DNA of 64,000 nt from Oceanospirillum sp047518265 (GCA_047518265.1 JAKZRG010000060.1:1-64000); one strand, 5' to 3'. Shown: positions 54,169 through 63,725, counted from the first letter of the stretch. Program-made: numbers and translations. Notes: a model not told the origin generated them from the sequence alone.

Positions 54169-55149
54169 ATGACTGCCTCTAGTTCCAAGAACGCCTCATA
54201 TACAGATCACAGCGACGTTATATGCACCCTAGATAAAAACCATCCTGAAGAGAGACGGACCTATTGGGAAAAATATATCAGTCAGCATCTGATCGATATT
54301 GATTGCCCGGTGGAACCTGAAGAGGGCTTAGATGCTTCTTTTGAACAAGCTCACTACGGCCCATTAAAAATTAACCGTATTGTCGCCAACGAACACTCCA
54401 TTCAGAGAAGCCAAAGTAATATTAAGCAGGATCAAAGAGAATCGGTGTTTCTCTGCCAGATGTTACAGGGCACAGGTTTTTCTTATCAAGGCACCACCTG
54501 TGTGCATCACTCCCCCGGCGATATTGTCTTGTATGACACCACTAAACCTTACGGTCAGGGTTTTCCTTCAAATATGGAGATGATCGTGGTGGATATTCCC
54601 AGAGCAGTTCTAGGTGATTACTTAGGGGACTGGAACAAAAATGACCTAGTTAAGATAGATAAGGGCACGGACTTCTTTGATTACAGTGCCAGTAATATCT
54701 ACCAAGCCCTGACGTTACCTTGTCATACAGATGGTGATCGAGCCCTTGCAGCCCAAAAACTATTGGAGAATCTGTACGGCATTTTGGGTCGTCGGGATAG
54801 TAACACCAAAAACCGTTCACTGATGCATACGCTACATATCAGCAAAGCCTATATCCACCAACATCTATGCGATGAAACCCTGTCCGGTGATATGTTAAGT
54901 CAGGCCTTACAGATCTCCCGTCGCCAACTGGCCCGTGCTTTTGAAATCGAAGGGATATCAGTTAACCGTTACATTTGGAATCTACGTTTAGATCAGTGTC
55001 GGGAAGATCTGCTGTCGGGTCGAGGTAAAAACCTCAGCGTCAGTGATATTGCCTTTAAATGGGGCTTTAATCACTCGGCCCATTTTAGCCGTTTATATAA
55101 AACACGTTTTAATGAAACCGCCACTCAAACCCGACAATTAAAACAGTAA
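54169..55149 (+). CDS. AraC/XylS-family transcriptional regulator
   Basis: The protein has 326 residues. The N-terminal half has the AraC_binding_2/FeaR-like fold pattern (VFLCQMLQGTGFSYQGTTC, then HHSPGDIVLYDTTKPY). The C-terminal 100 residues are an AraC HTH (LSGDMLSQALQISRRQLARA; VSDIAFKWGFNHSAHFSRLY). GGAG lies 8 bases upstream. It is likely to regulate the divergent GMC-MFS operon. Family members such as FeaR respond to aromatic amines or aldehydes; the inducer here is unknown. Confidence 0.88.
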   Translation: MTASSSKNASYTDHSDVICTLDKNHPEERRTYWEKYISQHLIDIDCPVEPEEGLDASFEQAHYGPLKINRIVANEHSIQRSQSNIKQDQRESVFLCQMLQGTGFSYQGTTCVHHSPGDIVLYDTTKPYGQGFPSNMEMIVVDIPRAVLGDYLGDWNKNDLVKIDKGTDFFDYSASNIYQALTLPCHTDGDRALAAQKLLENLYGILGRRDSNTKNRSLMHTLHISKAYIHQHLCDETLSGDMLSQALQISRRQLARAFEIEGISVNRYIWNLRLDQCREDLLSGRGKNLSVSDIAFKWGFNHSAHFSRLYKTRFNETATQTRQLKQ

Positions 55150-55305
55150 TAACATACCTAAAAAGTCTCTCTATCTGTCTCCCTCAGTAATATTGGGAGA
55201 TGGCTGTTATCATAGAGATAACTTTATTTAGATGCTTATTACAATCAAAACATCCGTCTTTTCCGGTTAATTATTTAATCAAACAAACTCATATTATTTA
55301 TTTCA

Positions 55306-55404
55306 ACCTATCCTGCACTTTGTCAGAGGTTAATAATCCAACCATCCCCAGCAGTAAGTATAAGTACTTGTGGGTGGATTAACCTCTGACTGTTTTAGAT
55401 AGGT
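55306..55404. repeat. Long nested inverted repeat upstream of the porin gene
   Basis: GTCAGAGGTTAAT (55322-55334) is a perfect inverse of 55378-55390. Outside it ACCTATC (55306-55312) faces GATAGGT (55398-55404). The core, with AATCC/GGATT extensions and a small AAGTAT/AAGTACTT hairpin, gives a cruciform-sized element of 99 bp about 40 bases before the porin start. It could be a mobile palindrome or a leader hairpin of the porin mRNA. Confidence 0.6.
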
Positions 55405-55441
55405 CTGTAATTTTCATTTAAAATAATAATGAGTTTATCCA

Positions 55442-56416
55442 ATGAACAATAATTCTTGCCGACATATCATAAAAGCAGCGCTATTGAGTGTACCCGCCCT
55501 ATCCTTCTCCATGAATAGCTTAGCCGATAACCATAGCCCGGATTTTTTTGGTACGTTAAATTTTGGTGTGCAAAAAGTTGAGCACCAAACCGATATCGAT
55601 GGCCAAGCATTTGAAGCCGTTGTTGGGGTTAAAGGCGTTTATAAAGTCGATGACTTTACCCTAGTGTATAAGCTAGAAGCTGAACTCGCACCCGCAGTAA
55701 ATATGGATAATGGCCAGAACGAAATTGAAATCAAAAATGCCTTGGTTGTTATCCCATCCCAAGTCGGTGCCTTTATTATCGCACCACGGGTACAGAGCGG
55801 TCACCAAGACGATATGTACAGGATGATCGATATTTTCGAGGTGAATTCCGCCAGCAACGTTACTCTTTGGGGCCAACCTGAAGCGGCCACATCCGTTTTT
55901 GCTTACAAAACCCCAAGCTTTGCTAATACCTACTTCGTAGCGGCAGCTCTTACATTGAACCAGGGTGGTACAGACACGAATCATAATGATAACTTTGCCG
56001 ACGCGATGGCTTTTCGAGCTATCCATAAGGCCAACGACCTGTATCTAGGGGCCGGCTATGTTAACGTCTCCGATGATCAAACCGGTGCAAGCAAAGATTA
56101 TAACCGTGCAAGCTTAACAGCAGGTTACACCATGGATCAGGTGCAACTGGGCATGACATTTGAATCTCAAATGGACCACCCATCGGGGTCAGATACCAAT
56201 ATTTTGGGTGTTGCTGCCGATTTTAATCTAGGTGATGGTTTATCTGCGGGTATCGGCTATACCGATCGAAACTGTGAAGATGATGGTCGAGATGATGCCA
56301 TGCTAGCAGTGATTGCCAGAAAAGATATTGGTGAGAATATACAGGCTTGGGTAGAGCTTGCCAGTTACGATGAGGCCAACAACAACTATTCAGCAGGTAT
56401 AAAAGTCAGCCTGTAG
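55442..56416 (+). CDS. Outer-membrane porin
   Basis: The protein has 324 residues. A signal peptide with ALLSVPALSFSMNSLADN is followed by DFFGTLNFGVQKVEHQTD and alternating amphipathic strands, ending YSAGIKVSL with a terminal aromatic-poor but hydrophobic strand. This is the Gram-negative porin (porin_4-like) plan. It would admit small hydrophilic solutes; AraC and GMC genes upstream suggest possible uptake of their substrate (inference). A strong terminator follows. Confidence 0.78.
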   Translation: MNNNSCRHIIKAALLSVPALSFSMNSLADNHSPDFFGTLNFGVQKVEHQTDIDGQAFEAVVGVKGVYKVDDFTLVYKLEAELAPAVNMDNGQNEIEIKNALVVIPSQVGAFIIAPRVQSGHQDDMYRMIDIFEVNSASNVTLWGQPEAATSVFAYKTPSFANTYFVAAALTLNQGGTDTNHNDNFADAMAFRAIHKANDLYLGAGYVNVSDDQTGASKDYNRASLTAGYTMDQVQLGMTFESQMDHPSGSDTNILGVAADFNLGDGLSAGIGYTDRNCEDDGRDDAMLAVIARKDIGENIQAWVELASYDEANNNYSAGIKVSL

Positions 56417-56549
56417 ATTATATATCTAAACTTGATATAGAGACCCAAACAAAACCATTTCTATATTACTTGGCTTACAGCGAGGTAAAGTAGGAACTTT
56501 ATTTAATTCTGTTTATATCTTTTACTCTATTTTTGTTCCAATCGTCTTT

Positions 56550-56596
56550 CCTTAAACACTGGTTTACCATTTTTATCCAGTGTTTAAGGCTTTTTT
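56550..56596 (+). terminator. Strong rho-independent terminator of the porin gene
   Basis: CCTTAAACACTGG and CCAGTGTTTAAGG pair perfectly across 14 bases, followed by CTTTTTT. Confidence 0.9.
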
Positions 56597-57036
56597 ATCC
56601 CCGTAATAAATCCCCAATAGAGTTATTCCAGCATTATTTATATTGTCGTCAGAGAGATAGCAACTATCTTTAGAGACGTTTTCGGCTGCTTAAAATTGTG
56701 TTTATGTGACCATACGGGGCCAAGCGCTTACATAAGAGCATAAAAATATAAGATCATAGAAATATAAGGTCATGGAATATAAGAGTATGCGAAAAGTAAG
56801 ATACAGCACCTAAGAGGCGAGAAAGGGAACTGTATCTTACTTTAACTCGGCAACCTGCTTTCTACCATAAAACAAAAAGCAGATTTAATGATTCTCCAAA
56901 GAGGCTAGTCAAGCCATAAGGAGAGCACCGAAGCAGTGCAGCGCAATGCCGAATGCCCCAGAAAGGAAAGGATGGCTCAAACGACTGATCAGAAAAACAG
57001 ATTTTTTCGATTAAACTATCAGTTTTTTTCGATGAA
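56597..57036. repeat. Intergenic region with a 14-bp inverted repeat and short tandem motif
   Basis: AAAGTAAGATACAG (56793-56806) is a perfect inverse of 56830-56843; no T-run is attached, so it is a hairpin of unknown role. Just before it AATATAAGRTCATRG-type units recur three times (56744-56788). No gene is seen. Confidence 0.45.
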
Positions 57037-57924
57037 TCAGTTTTGCCTAGCCGCCGTTAAAATGGCATGGATCGCAGGATGTATCGGATCTGGTGTACGA
57101 GTAATGGCATAGTGCTGGGAAAAAACGTCATTCACCTCTCCAATTTCTTCTACCAGATACTGACGGCACACCTCATCTTTAATGGCTGTTGGTGCAGCAA
57201 AAACGCCCATACCTTCTCGACCAAACACCTTAATCAATGCACTATCTTTGATCTCCGCACAGACCTGCATTGTCACCTCGTTTCTCTTCAACCATTGGGT
57301 GAGTTCGGCAAACCAAGCGTTATCTGTGCCTTCAGATAAGAAAGGCTGTTGATGCAAAGAAGCAGGAAAATCTTCTCTCAGGCTATTGGCCATACTCGGT
57401 GCCGCAAACAATGATAAAGAAGAGCTCAGTAAAGGCGTAAAATACAGTTCCCTCTCACCCTCTGGCGGCGGTTGATCACTGATGACCAAATCCAGTTTCT
57501 GCCGTTGAAGGCTACGGAGTAAATCCGGTAAATGACCGCTATTCGCTTTCAGGTGTAAAGGACGCTGTCCATCCATAGCAGGCATAATTAAGCGATAGGC
57601 GATAAGCTTGTGCACCGAAGCAGCAAAACCAACAGAAAAATCTAGGGGTTGATCGATATCCGGTTGTTTAAGTACCTGGTCCAGCTCACCAGCTAACGCA
57701 AAAATCTGACTGGCATAGCGACGTACCCTACTCCCTAACGGTGTTAACTTAAGGCCTCGTCCCTTACGAAAAAATAGGGCACCGGCTTTAGCCTCAAACG
57801 CCGACAACTGTCCGCTGAGTGTCTGGGGCGTTAAATCCAGCTGATCGCTGGCACGGGCAATGGAGCCCGACTCAGCAATCACCCAGAAGTAATAAAGATG
57901 TTTAAGGTTCAGATCTTTAAGCAT
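57037..57924 (-). CDS. NhaR-like LysR-family regulator
   Basis: The protein has 295 residues. LKHLYYFWVIAESGSIARAS, then LDLTPQTLSGQLSAFEAKAG and GRGLKLTPLG follow the E. coli NhaR pattern. ATG 57924 is chosen by alignment to that family; a TTG 39 bases further out would add an unlikely hydrophobic tail, and the ribosome site is weak. NhaR activates a sodium/proton antiporter gene and others; no nhaA is next to it here. Confidence 0.85.
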   Translation of the reverse strand: MLKDLNLKHLYYFWVIAESGSIARASDQLDLTPQTLSGQLSAFEAKAGALFFRKGRGLKLTPLGSRVRRYASQIFALAGELDQVLKQPDIDQPLDFSVGFAASVHKLIAYRLIMPAMDGQRPLHLKANSGHLPDLLRSLQRQKLDLVISDQPPPEGERELYFTPLLSSSLSLFAAPSMANSLREDFPASLHQQPFLSEGTDNAWFAELTQWLKRNEVTMQVCAEIKDSALIKVFGREGMGVFAAPTAIKDEVCRQYLVEEIGEVNDVFSQHYAITRTPDPIHPAIHAILTAARQN

Positions 57925-58292
57925 AAAACGTCTGCAGTTTGGGTAAGGCCAGAAGTGTAGCAATTAACGCGTCAAAAAGTAGGAATAAGGTAGGGATAAA
58001 ATAGGAATAAAGTCACTATTCACGACTAAAACCTTGGTAAACCTTAGCGTAAAACAATCTGTACATGGAGCTTTGCTATAACCAAAGGTTGAAACAGTAT
58101 TCCTGTCTTTATACCTACAACCCCACCTTAGTTTTCTGGTTAAATGTCTCCATTGAGCAGAAATAGTCTACTAGGCTGTTTCCCACCTAATGAAAATGGC
58201 TATCTGACACTATTGTCATAAGAACTGAGTTGAAAAAGTTACATCACAAGAACTGAGTCAGAGAAATTAAGCCAGTAAAAGAGATATTATCC
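57925..58292. other. Divergent intergenic region upstream of the NemA-like gene
   Basis: A direct repeat AAGAACTGAGT occurs twice (58220 and 58249), 29 bases apart, close to the reductase start. The rest is promoter DNA for the two divergent genes; no gene is visible. Confidence 0.35.
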
Positions 58293-59375
58293 ATGACAGA
58301 CCTGTTTACTCCGTTACAACTGGGCGCTATCGAAATCCCTAACCGTGTATTAATGGCACCTTTAACCCGTTGTCGTGCCGATGACAATCATGTGCCAACT
58401 GACTTAATTACAGAACACTACGCACAGCGCGCCAGCTCCGGTCTGTTAATCGCCGAAGCGACCATGATTATGGAAAGTAACTCAGGCTTCTGGCGTGAAC
58501 CCGGTATCTATTCCGATGCTCAAATTGCAGGTTGGAAAAAGGTTACGGATGCGGTACACGCTAAAGGTGGCCGTATTGTTTTGCAGTTATGGCACGGTGG
58601 TCGCGCCTGTCATCCGGAATTAAACAACGGCAAAGTCCCTGTCGGTCCAAGTCCTTTAGCAATTACCAATAATGAAGTACGCACGCCTAAAGGCAAGCAG
58701 CCTTATACTGTCCCTAGAGAATTGGCTGATAATGAAATTCCTACGATTGTAGAAGGTTTTGCTATCGCCGCTGCCAATGCTAAAAAAGCAGGCTTTGATG
58801 GTGTTGAGATTCATGGCGCTAATGGCTATATACTGGATCAGTTCCTACGTGATGGCTCAAACCAACGGAGTGGCCCTTATGGCGGCTCCATTGAAAACCG
58901 CGCTCGTTTGCTACTGGAAGTGATTGAAGCTGTTTCTGCAGTATGGGGCGAAGATAAAGTGGGTGTGAGACTGTCACCGCTTAATAGCTTTAATAGCATG
59001 CAAGACAGTGACCCTGTGGGTTTGATCACTTGGCTAGCCAAGCGGCTGAATGATTTCAATCTGGCGTATCTGCACTTAATGCGCAGTGATTTCCTCGGTC
59101 AACAAAGCGCTGACGTGGTTACCCCTACTCGCGAACATTACCAAGGAAACCTGATCCTGAACATGGGTTATAGCGGTGATGAAGCTACAGAAGCAGTGGC
59201 ATCCAATCAAGCAGATGCTATTGCCTTTGGCGTACCTTTTATTGCCAACCCTGATCTACCGGAAAGACTGAAAGCAAAGGCTGAGCTTAATCAACCTGAT
59301 CCCAACACCTTCTACACCCACGATGAAGAAGGTTATAACGATTATCCAACGATGGCTGAAAGCATTCCGGCTTAA
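58293..59375 (+). CDS. nemA: NemA-type old yellow enzyme (alkene / N-ethylmaleimide reductase)
   Basis: The protein has 360 residues. IPNRVLMAPLTRCRADDN, then HYAQRASSGLLIAEATMI, QLWHGGRACHP, EIHGANGYILDQFLRDGSN and GGSIENRARLLLEV are diagnostic of NemA/PETN-reductase enzymes. It reduces electrophilic alkenes, nitro compounds and maleimides with NADPH. It is the second OYE-family protein in the window (with the one at 27281) and has its own terminator; a divergent NhaR-like regulator is next to it. Confidence 0.9.
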   Translation: MTDLFTPLQLGAIEIPNRVLMAPLTRCRADDNHVPTDLITEHYAQRASSGLLIAEATMIMESNSGFWREPGIYSDAQIAGWKKVTDAVHAKGGRIVLQLWHGGRACHPELNNGKVPVGPSPLAITNNEVRTPKGKQPYTVPRELADNEIPTIVEGFAIAAANAKKAGFDGVEIHGANGYILDQFLRDGSNQRSGPYGGSIENRARLLLEVIEAVSAVWGEDKVGVRLSPLNSFNSMQDSDPVGLITWLAKRLNDFNLAYLHLMRSDFLGQQSADVVTPTREHYQGNLILNMGYSGDEATEAVASNQADAIAFGVPFIANPDLPERLKAKAELNQPDPNTFYTHDEEGYNDYPTMAESIPA

Positions 59376-59391
59376 AAACTGACGGTTTAAT

Positions 59392-59420
59392 CAGAGAGGG
59401 GCTAACCCTCTCTGTGTTTT
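59392..59420 (+). terminator. Rho-independent terminator of nemA
   Basis: CAGAGAGGG and CCCTCTCTG pair perfectly across a 5-base loop, followed by TGTTTTG. Confidence 0.85.
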
Positions 59421-59646
59421 GAACGATTTTTTCGTCGTCGATGTATTTGCGACACGACACCAGATTACTCAAGCTCTTCCTGTCACTCAGTCCCTCTTAG
59501 CCTTAACAGGTGATACTTCTCTAGCACCTGCAACATAAATACATTCTAATCTAGCAAGAAAAAAGATGATTTTTTGGCTCAAACGCCCACTCTAAGAAAA
59601 AAAATCTATCAGTTCAGATAAATATCAACATATTGTTACAGTTTGC

Positions 59647-59675
59647 TTGAACTCAAAAAAACTAGAGCAGATAAT
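59647..59675 (+). promoter_or_regulatory. Sigma70 promoter of the ABC transporter operon
   Basis: TTGAAC (59647-59652) and GATAAT (59670-59675) are separated by 17 bases. The distance to the first ATG implies a leader of about 115 bases. No other gene lies in the 59376-59798 gap. Confidence 0.55.
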
Positions 59676-59798
59676 CAGTTCCGATCCCACAACGATAGAT
59701 AAATCCCCAGCAATACCTATTTGGTCGTATTTGATACGAAGCAGTATTGTTTGAAGGGTCATCGTTTGTGGTAAAAATAATTTATAAGGTATATCTGT

Positions 59799-60608
59799 AT
59801 GAAGAAGCTTTTGAAGTCTACAGCGCTAGCGGTGTCTATGGTTGGTGCAAGTGTTTCATTCAACGCGGCCAATGCAAGTGAATCTGTGATCGATAACATC
59901 CTTGATCGCGGCGAAATGAAAGTCTGTTTTGATGCGGGTTATATCCCTTTCGAAATGAAGTCTAAGAAAGGCGGCTTTATCGGTTTTGATATCGATCTGG
60001 CTAAAATGATGACAAAAGCTATGGGCGTTAAATTTACGCCAGTTAACACCGCATGGGACGGTATCATCCCTGCGCTGCTGACCGACAAATGTGACATCAT
60101 CATGGGCGGTATGACTATTACAGCTCAGCGTAACATGAAAGTTAACTTTGCTGACCCGTACGTTGTTATCGGTCAAACCATCCTGCTGAACCCTAAGCTG
60201 GAAGGTAAGGTTAACAGCTATAAAGATCTGAATAATGGTAACTACACCGTTGCAACCAAACTGGGCACCACAGGTGAACAAGCGGTTAAGCGCCTGATCG
60301 GTAAAGCAGATATCAGCCTGTTTGAAACTCAGTCTGACGCAGTACTAGAAGTTGCTAACGGTAAAGCAGACGCATTTGTTTACGATCTGCCATTCAACGC
60401 TCTGTACTCTTCTCAGAATGCGGGTCAGGTAACGCACTTGGGCAAACCTTTCACTTACGAGCCTCTGGGTTGGGCTGTACGTAAAGGTGATCCTGACTTC
60501 CTGAACTTCCTGAACAACTACCTGCGTCAGATTAAAGGCGACGGTAGCTACGATCGTATCTACAGCAAGTGGTTCGAATCTGATTCTTGGTTGAAACAAG
60601 TTCAGTAA
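59799..60608 (+). CDS. Amino-acid ABC transporter substrate-binding protein
   Basis: The protein has 269 residues. A signal peptide ending near residue 26 (FNAANASE) precedes a type-2 periplasmic binding fold: GEMKVCFDAGYIPFEMKS, GFIGFDIDLAKMMTKAMG, DKCDIIMGGMTITAQRN and DAFVYDLPFN. It belongs to the polar-amino-acid (GlnH/HisJ-like) class; exact ligand unknown. High bias for CTG/GGT codons and a terminator just after the stop suggest it is made in excess over the membrane parts. Confidence 0.88.
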   Translation: MKKLLKSTALAVSMVGASVSFNAANASESVIDNILDRGEMKVCFDAGYIPFEMKSKKGGFIGFDIDLAKMMTKAMGVKFTPVNTAWDGIIPALLTDKCDIIMGGMTITAQRNMKVNFADPYVVIGQTILLNPKLEGKVNSYKDLNNGNYTVATKLGTTGEQAVKRLIGKADISLFETQSDAVLEVANGKADAFVYDLPFNALYSSQNAGQVTHLGKPFTYEPLGWAVRKGDPDFLNFLNNYLRQIKGDGSYDRIYSKWFESDSWLKQVQ

Positions 60609-60670
60609 GATCCATTGCAATAAGGCTAAGTCGACCATCATTATTAAATGCTGGCATTAGCTGAAGTAAA

Positions 60671-60704
60671 TACAACCCAGGGTGACCTGGGTTGTATTTT
60701 TTTA
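60671..60704 (+). terminator. Intra-operon terminator/attenuator between binding protein and permease
   Basis: ACAACCCAGG and CCTGGGTTGT pair perfectly across GTGA, followed by a seven-T run. Partial read-through would give low expression of permease and ATPase relative to the receptor, a common arrangement. Confidence 0.88.
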
Positions 60705-60729
60705 TATGACATCCAGGGCTTATACAGTT

Positions 60730-61680
60730 ATGCACGAAAAGCAGAAAGTCTGGCTATGGAATAGTGTTTTTGTCGCTATCGTTATCGCAATGGGCTTTGC
60801 GATAAATATAGCCAGTAGCAAAATCGATTATACCTGGCGCTGGGATCGCGTCCTGCCATATATCATCAATACCGAACCTCAAGAGATAGTGGCAACCGGT
60901 GACGGCACCCTTGAAATGGGCAGTGACGGATCGTCTCTGCAGTTAGTTCTGGATGGCGATGATACGCCACAGATCATCACAGAATACACCACCATGGTTG
61001 CCTCTGAAGGCGACCTGATTTTTGAAGGTGATGTCCTAGCCACAATAGAAGGCTGGCAGATCGGCCCTATTATTGAAGGTCTGATTGTTACCGTTGAGAT
61101 CTCTATCTACTCGCTGATTATCGCCCTTGTGCTGGGTTTGATTATCGGTTTGATGCGGATCAGTGATAACCCCGCCCTACGCAATCTCTCGATTCTCTAT
61201 ATTGAAATTATTCGTGGTACACCGCTGCTGGTACAGATTTTTATCATGTACTTCTTTATCGGCACGGTACTGGATCTGGAGCGATTTACCGCAGGTGTTA
61301 TCGCCTTATCAGTATTTACCGCCGCCTATGTGGCCGAGATTATCCGTTCTGGTATCCAATCCGTTGCCGTGGGCCAAATGGAGGCTGCACGCTCTTTGGG
61401 TATGAGCTATCCCAAGGCGATGATCTACGTTATTCTGCCTCAGGCCTTTAAACGCACCTTGCCACCTATGGCCGGTCAGTTTATTAACCTGATTAAAGAC
61501 TCCTCTCTGGTTTCTGTTATCTCCATTACCGACCTGACCAAAGCCGGTCGTGAAGTGGTCAGTGGCAGCTTTGCACCCTTTGAAGTTTGGTTTACCGTTG
61601 CCCTGCTTTACCTACTACTGACCAGCTCATTATCTTGGGCTATTCAACGTCTTGAGAAGAGGTTAGCTGCCAGTGACTAA
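60730..61680 (+). CDS. Amino-acid ABC transporter permease (HisM/GlnP family) with a periplasmic insert
   Basis: The protein has 316 residues. After a first membrane helix (VWLWNSVFVAIVIAMGFA) a periplasmic segment of about 100 residues follows (IIEY..., then GDLIFEGDVLATIEGWQIGP), which recalls a lipoyl-like beta domain. The core permease has VTVEISIYSLIIALVLGLI, GTPLLVQIFIMYFF, AAYVAEIIRSGIQSVAVG with the EAA loop, and SLVSVISI. ATG 60730 is chosen because an upstream frame start lies inside the terminator. It overlaps the ATPase gene by 8 bases. Confidence 0.85.
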   Translation: MHEKQKVWLWNSVFVAIVIAMGFAINIASSKIDYTWRWDRVLPYIINTEPQEIVATGDGTLEMGSDGSSLQLVLDGDDTPQIITEYTTMVASEGDLIFEGDVLATIEGWQIGPIIEGLIVTVEISIYSLIIALVLGLIIGLMRISDNPALRNLSILYIEIIRGTPLLVQIFIMYFFIGTVLDLERFTAGVIALSVFTAAYVAEIIRSGIQSVAVGQMEAARSLGMSYPKAMIYVILPQAFKRTLPPMAGQFINLIKDSSLVSVISITDLTKAGREVVSGSFAPFEVWFTVALLYLLLTSSLSWAIQRLEKRLAASD

Positions 61681-62422
61681 TCAAGCAGATAATATTATCA
61701 TCGCCAAAAACGTTGAGAAGTATTACAACAACGGCGCGCTTCATGCGCTGAAAGATGTGAATACGACAGTGCAACGAGGCGAAGTTGTGGTGATTGTAGG
61801 GCCTTCTGGTTCTGGTAAATCGACCTTTTTACGTACTATGAATCAGTTGGAAGTAATCCAAAGCGGTTCCATTACCATTGACGGTATGGATATGTACGCT
61901 AAGGGTACGGACATCAATAAGTTGCGTGAAAACGTGGGCATGGTGTTTCAGGGCTTCAACCTCTTCCCCCATAAAACTGCTTTAGAAAACGTCATGTTGG
62001 CGCCTCTTAAAGTGACCAAGCGTGATAAAGCAGAAGTGGAAGAACACGCCAAAGAGCTGATGTACAAGGTAGGCCTAGCAGATCGTATGCAGAACTACCC
62101 GTCTCAGCTATCCGGCGGTCAGATGCAGCGTGTGGCTATCGCCCGTGCCTTGGCTATGCGTCCTGATATCATGCTGTTTGATGAGCCAACATCGGCACTT
62201 GATCCAGAGATGGTGGGCGAAGTACTGGATGTAATGAAAAGCCTAGCTGCAGAAGGTATGACCATGGTTGTGGTTACCCACGAAATGGGCTTTGCCCGTG
62301 AAGTGGCAGACCGTGTGCTGTTTATGGAAGAAGGTGCTTTATTGGCTGATGCCAAACCGGATGTCTTCTTTGATACTCCGCCGCATCCGCGTCTAGAGCA
62401 GTTCCTGTCTAAGATTCTTTAG
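61673..62422 (+). CDS. Amino-acid ABC transporter ATP-binding protein (GlnQ/HisP family)
   Basis: The protein has 249 residues, starting at GTG 61673 inside the end of the permease gene. Walker A GPSGSGKST, Q-loop VFQGFNLFPH, signature LSGGQMQRVAIARAL, Walker B IMLFDEPTSALDP and the H-loop VVVTHEMGF are all intact. It powers the importer of which the binding protein and permease are encoded just upstream. Confidence 0.94.
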   Translation: MTNQADNIIIAKNVEKYYNNGALHALKDVNTTVQRGEVVVIVGPSGSGKSTFLRTMNQLEVIQSGSITIDGMDMYAKGTDINKLRENVGMVFQGFNLFPHKTALENVMLAPLKVTKRDKAEVEEHAKELMYKVGLADRMQNYPSQLSGGQMQRVAIARALAMRPDIMLFDEPTSALDPEMVGEVLDVMKSLAAEGMTMVVVTHEMGFAREVADRVLFMEEGALLADAKPDVFFDTPPHPRLEQFLSKIL

Positions 62423-62434
62423 TAGCGTTATATC

Positions 62435-62469
62435 GGCCTCATTCCTGTAGAAAGCTATAGGATGAGGCC
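62435..62469. terminator. Perfect hairpin after the ABC transporter operon
   Basis: GGCCTCAT (62435-62442) is a perfect inverse of ATGAGGCC (62462-62469), with further pairing inside. No T-run follows, so it may only be a weak terminator or a transcript end stabiliser. Confidence 0.45.
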
Positions 62470-62574
62470 ATAACATAGCCCATCGCTTATGCGATAATAG
62501 GCCTTTCTCTCCTTAGTAATAAAACCTTAAACAGCCGTATTACTAAAACCCAAAACTTAATTTCCACCCTCTCT

Positions 62575-63615
62575 TCACTTTAAAAGATCCCATAAGGGCT
62601 CAAATGTTTGCAGTTCCTTTTCACTCGGGCTTTCTTTGAGCAAGCCTGCCAGAGGAACCGCTAGAATCGCGCCCTTATTGACACCTACCATATGATTTTG
62701 ATGGCCGGATAATAAATATTTAACAGCAAAACTCCCCAAGCTGGAAGCTAAAACGCGATCATGACCTGTGGGAGAGCCGCCCCTTTGTATATGGCCGAGA
62801 ATACACATACGAGGCTCTTGACCCTGCTCGATTAAATGCTGGGCTAAAGACTGTGTTCGTCCGGGAGATGAGCCTTCAGCAACAATAATAATCTGGCTTT
62901 TATCGTATTGGCTCTGTTCTTGAGTATCAGGTTGTTGGCTTTTGGCTTTAACTGATTGCTGGATAATCGCCTGTGCTTGGGCTTGATGAATCTCTGAATC
63001 CGGTAAAACAACATAGTCCGCACCACCAGCAATACCCACTTCTGATGCGATATGCCCAGAATCCCGCCCCATAACTTCAACCAGAAAAACCCGACCATGG
63101 GAATCGGCAGTATCTCTGATTCGATCAATGGCATTAAGCGCCGTATTAACAGCAGTATCAAAACCTATAGTGTCGTCCGTTAAGCAAATATCATTATCGA
63201 TAGTTCCCGGGATGCCGATCACGGGCAAACCTGTTTCTCTGCCTAATAAGTGCGCCCCTGTTAAAGACCCATCGCCACCGATAACTACCAAAGCTTCGAC
63301 ACTGTGAGAAACAAGAGTGTCATAAGCCCGTTGACGCACGGATTTGTGCTTAAACTCAAGACATCGATCACTGCGTAATAGGGTGCCGCCCCGTTGAATA
63401 ATATTTTCAACAGATGCTGACGTTAAGGGATGGATATCACCCTCTATCAGACCGCTATAGCCCCGATAGATGCCTAGTGTTTCTATAGAATATGACAGCG
63501 CTGTACGTACAACGGCACGGATAGCGGCATTCATTCCAGGAGCATCACCACCACTGGTCAGCACGGCGATACGAGAGATATTTTTCTTGATATGGAGCGT
63601 GGGTAGCGTGTACAT
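62575..63615 (-). CDS. pfkA: ATP-dependent 6-phosphofructokinase
   Basis: The protein has 346 residues. VLTSGGDAPGMNAAIRAVVR, LVVIGGDGSLTGAHLL, GIPGTIDNDICLTDDTIGFD (active site with catalytic Asp), VEVMGRDSGHIASEVGIAGG and GHIQRGGSPTGHDRVLASSL place it firmly as PfkA. It commits fructose-6-phosphate to glycolysis; presence in a marine gammaproteobacterium points to a classical glycolytic route. An insert of about 20 residues rich in Gln/Lys/Ser lies near 225-245. GGTG lies 6 bases upstream of the ATG. Confidence 0.94.
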   Translation of the reverse strand: MYTLPTLHIKKNISRIAVLTSGGDAPGMNAAIRAVVRTALSYSIETLGIYRGYSGLIEGDIHPLTSASVENIIQRGGTLLRSDRCLEFKHKSVRQRAYDTLVSHSVEALVVIGGDGSLTGAHLLGRETGLPVIGIPGTIDNDICLTDDTIGFDTAVNTALNAIDRIRDTADSHGRVFLVEVMGRDSGHIASEVGIAGGADYVVLPDSEIHQAQAQAIIQQSVKAKSQQPDTQEQSQYDKSQIIIVAEGSSPGRTQSLAQHLIEQGQEPRMCILGHIQRGGSPTGHDRVLASSLGSFAVKYLLSGHQNHMVGVNKGAILAVPLAGLLKESPSEKELQTFEPLWDLLK

Positions 63616-63681
63616 GATGTCACCACTTTATGATTTTGTTCGATGACGGGGATTCATAGAAGCTGTTGAGGGCTAATAAGA

Positions 63682-63716
63682 GGGTGCTTGCCTGTCAGAG
63701 AAACAGACAAGCACCC
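63682..63716 (-). terminator. Terminator of the sugar-binding protein gene
   Basis: On the minus strand GGGTGCTTG, a bulge, and CAAGCACCC form a long stem around TTTCTCTG, followed by TCTTATTAG. It lies 10 bases after the stop of the next gene. Confidence 0.7.
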
Positions 63717-63725
63717 AGGCACATC

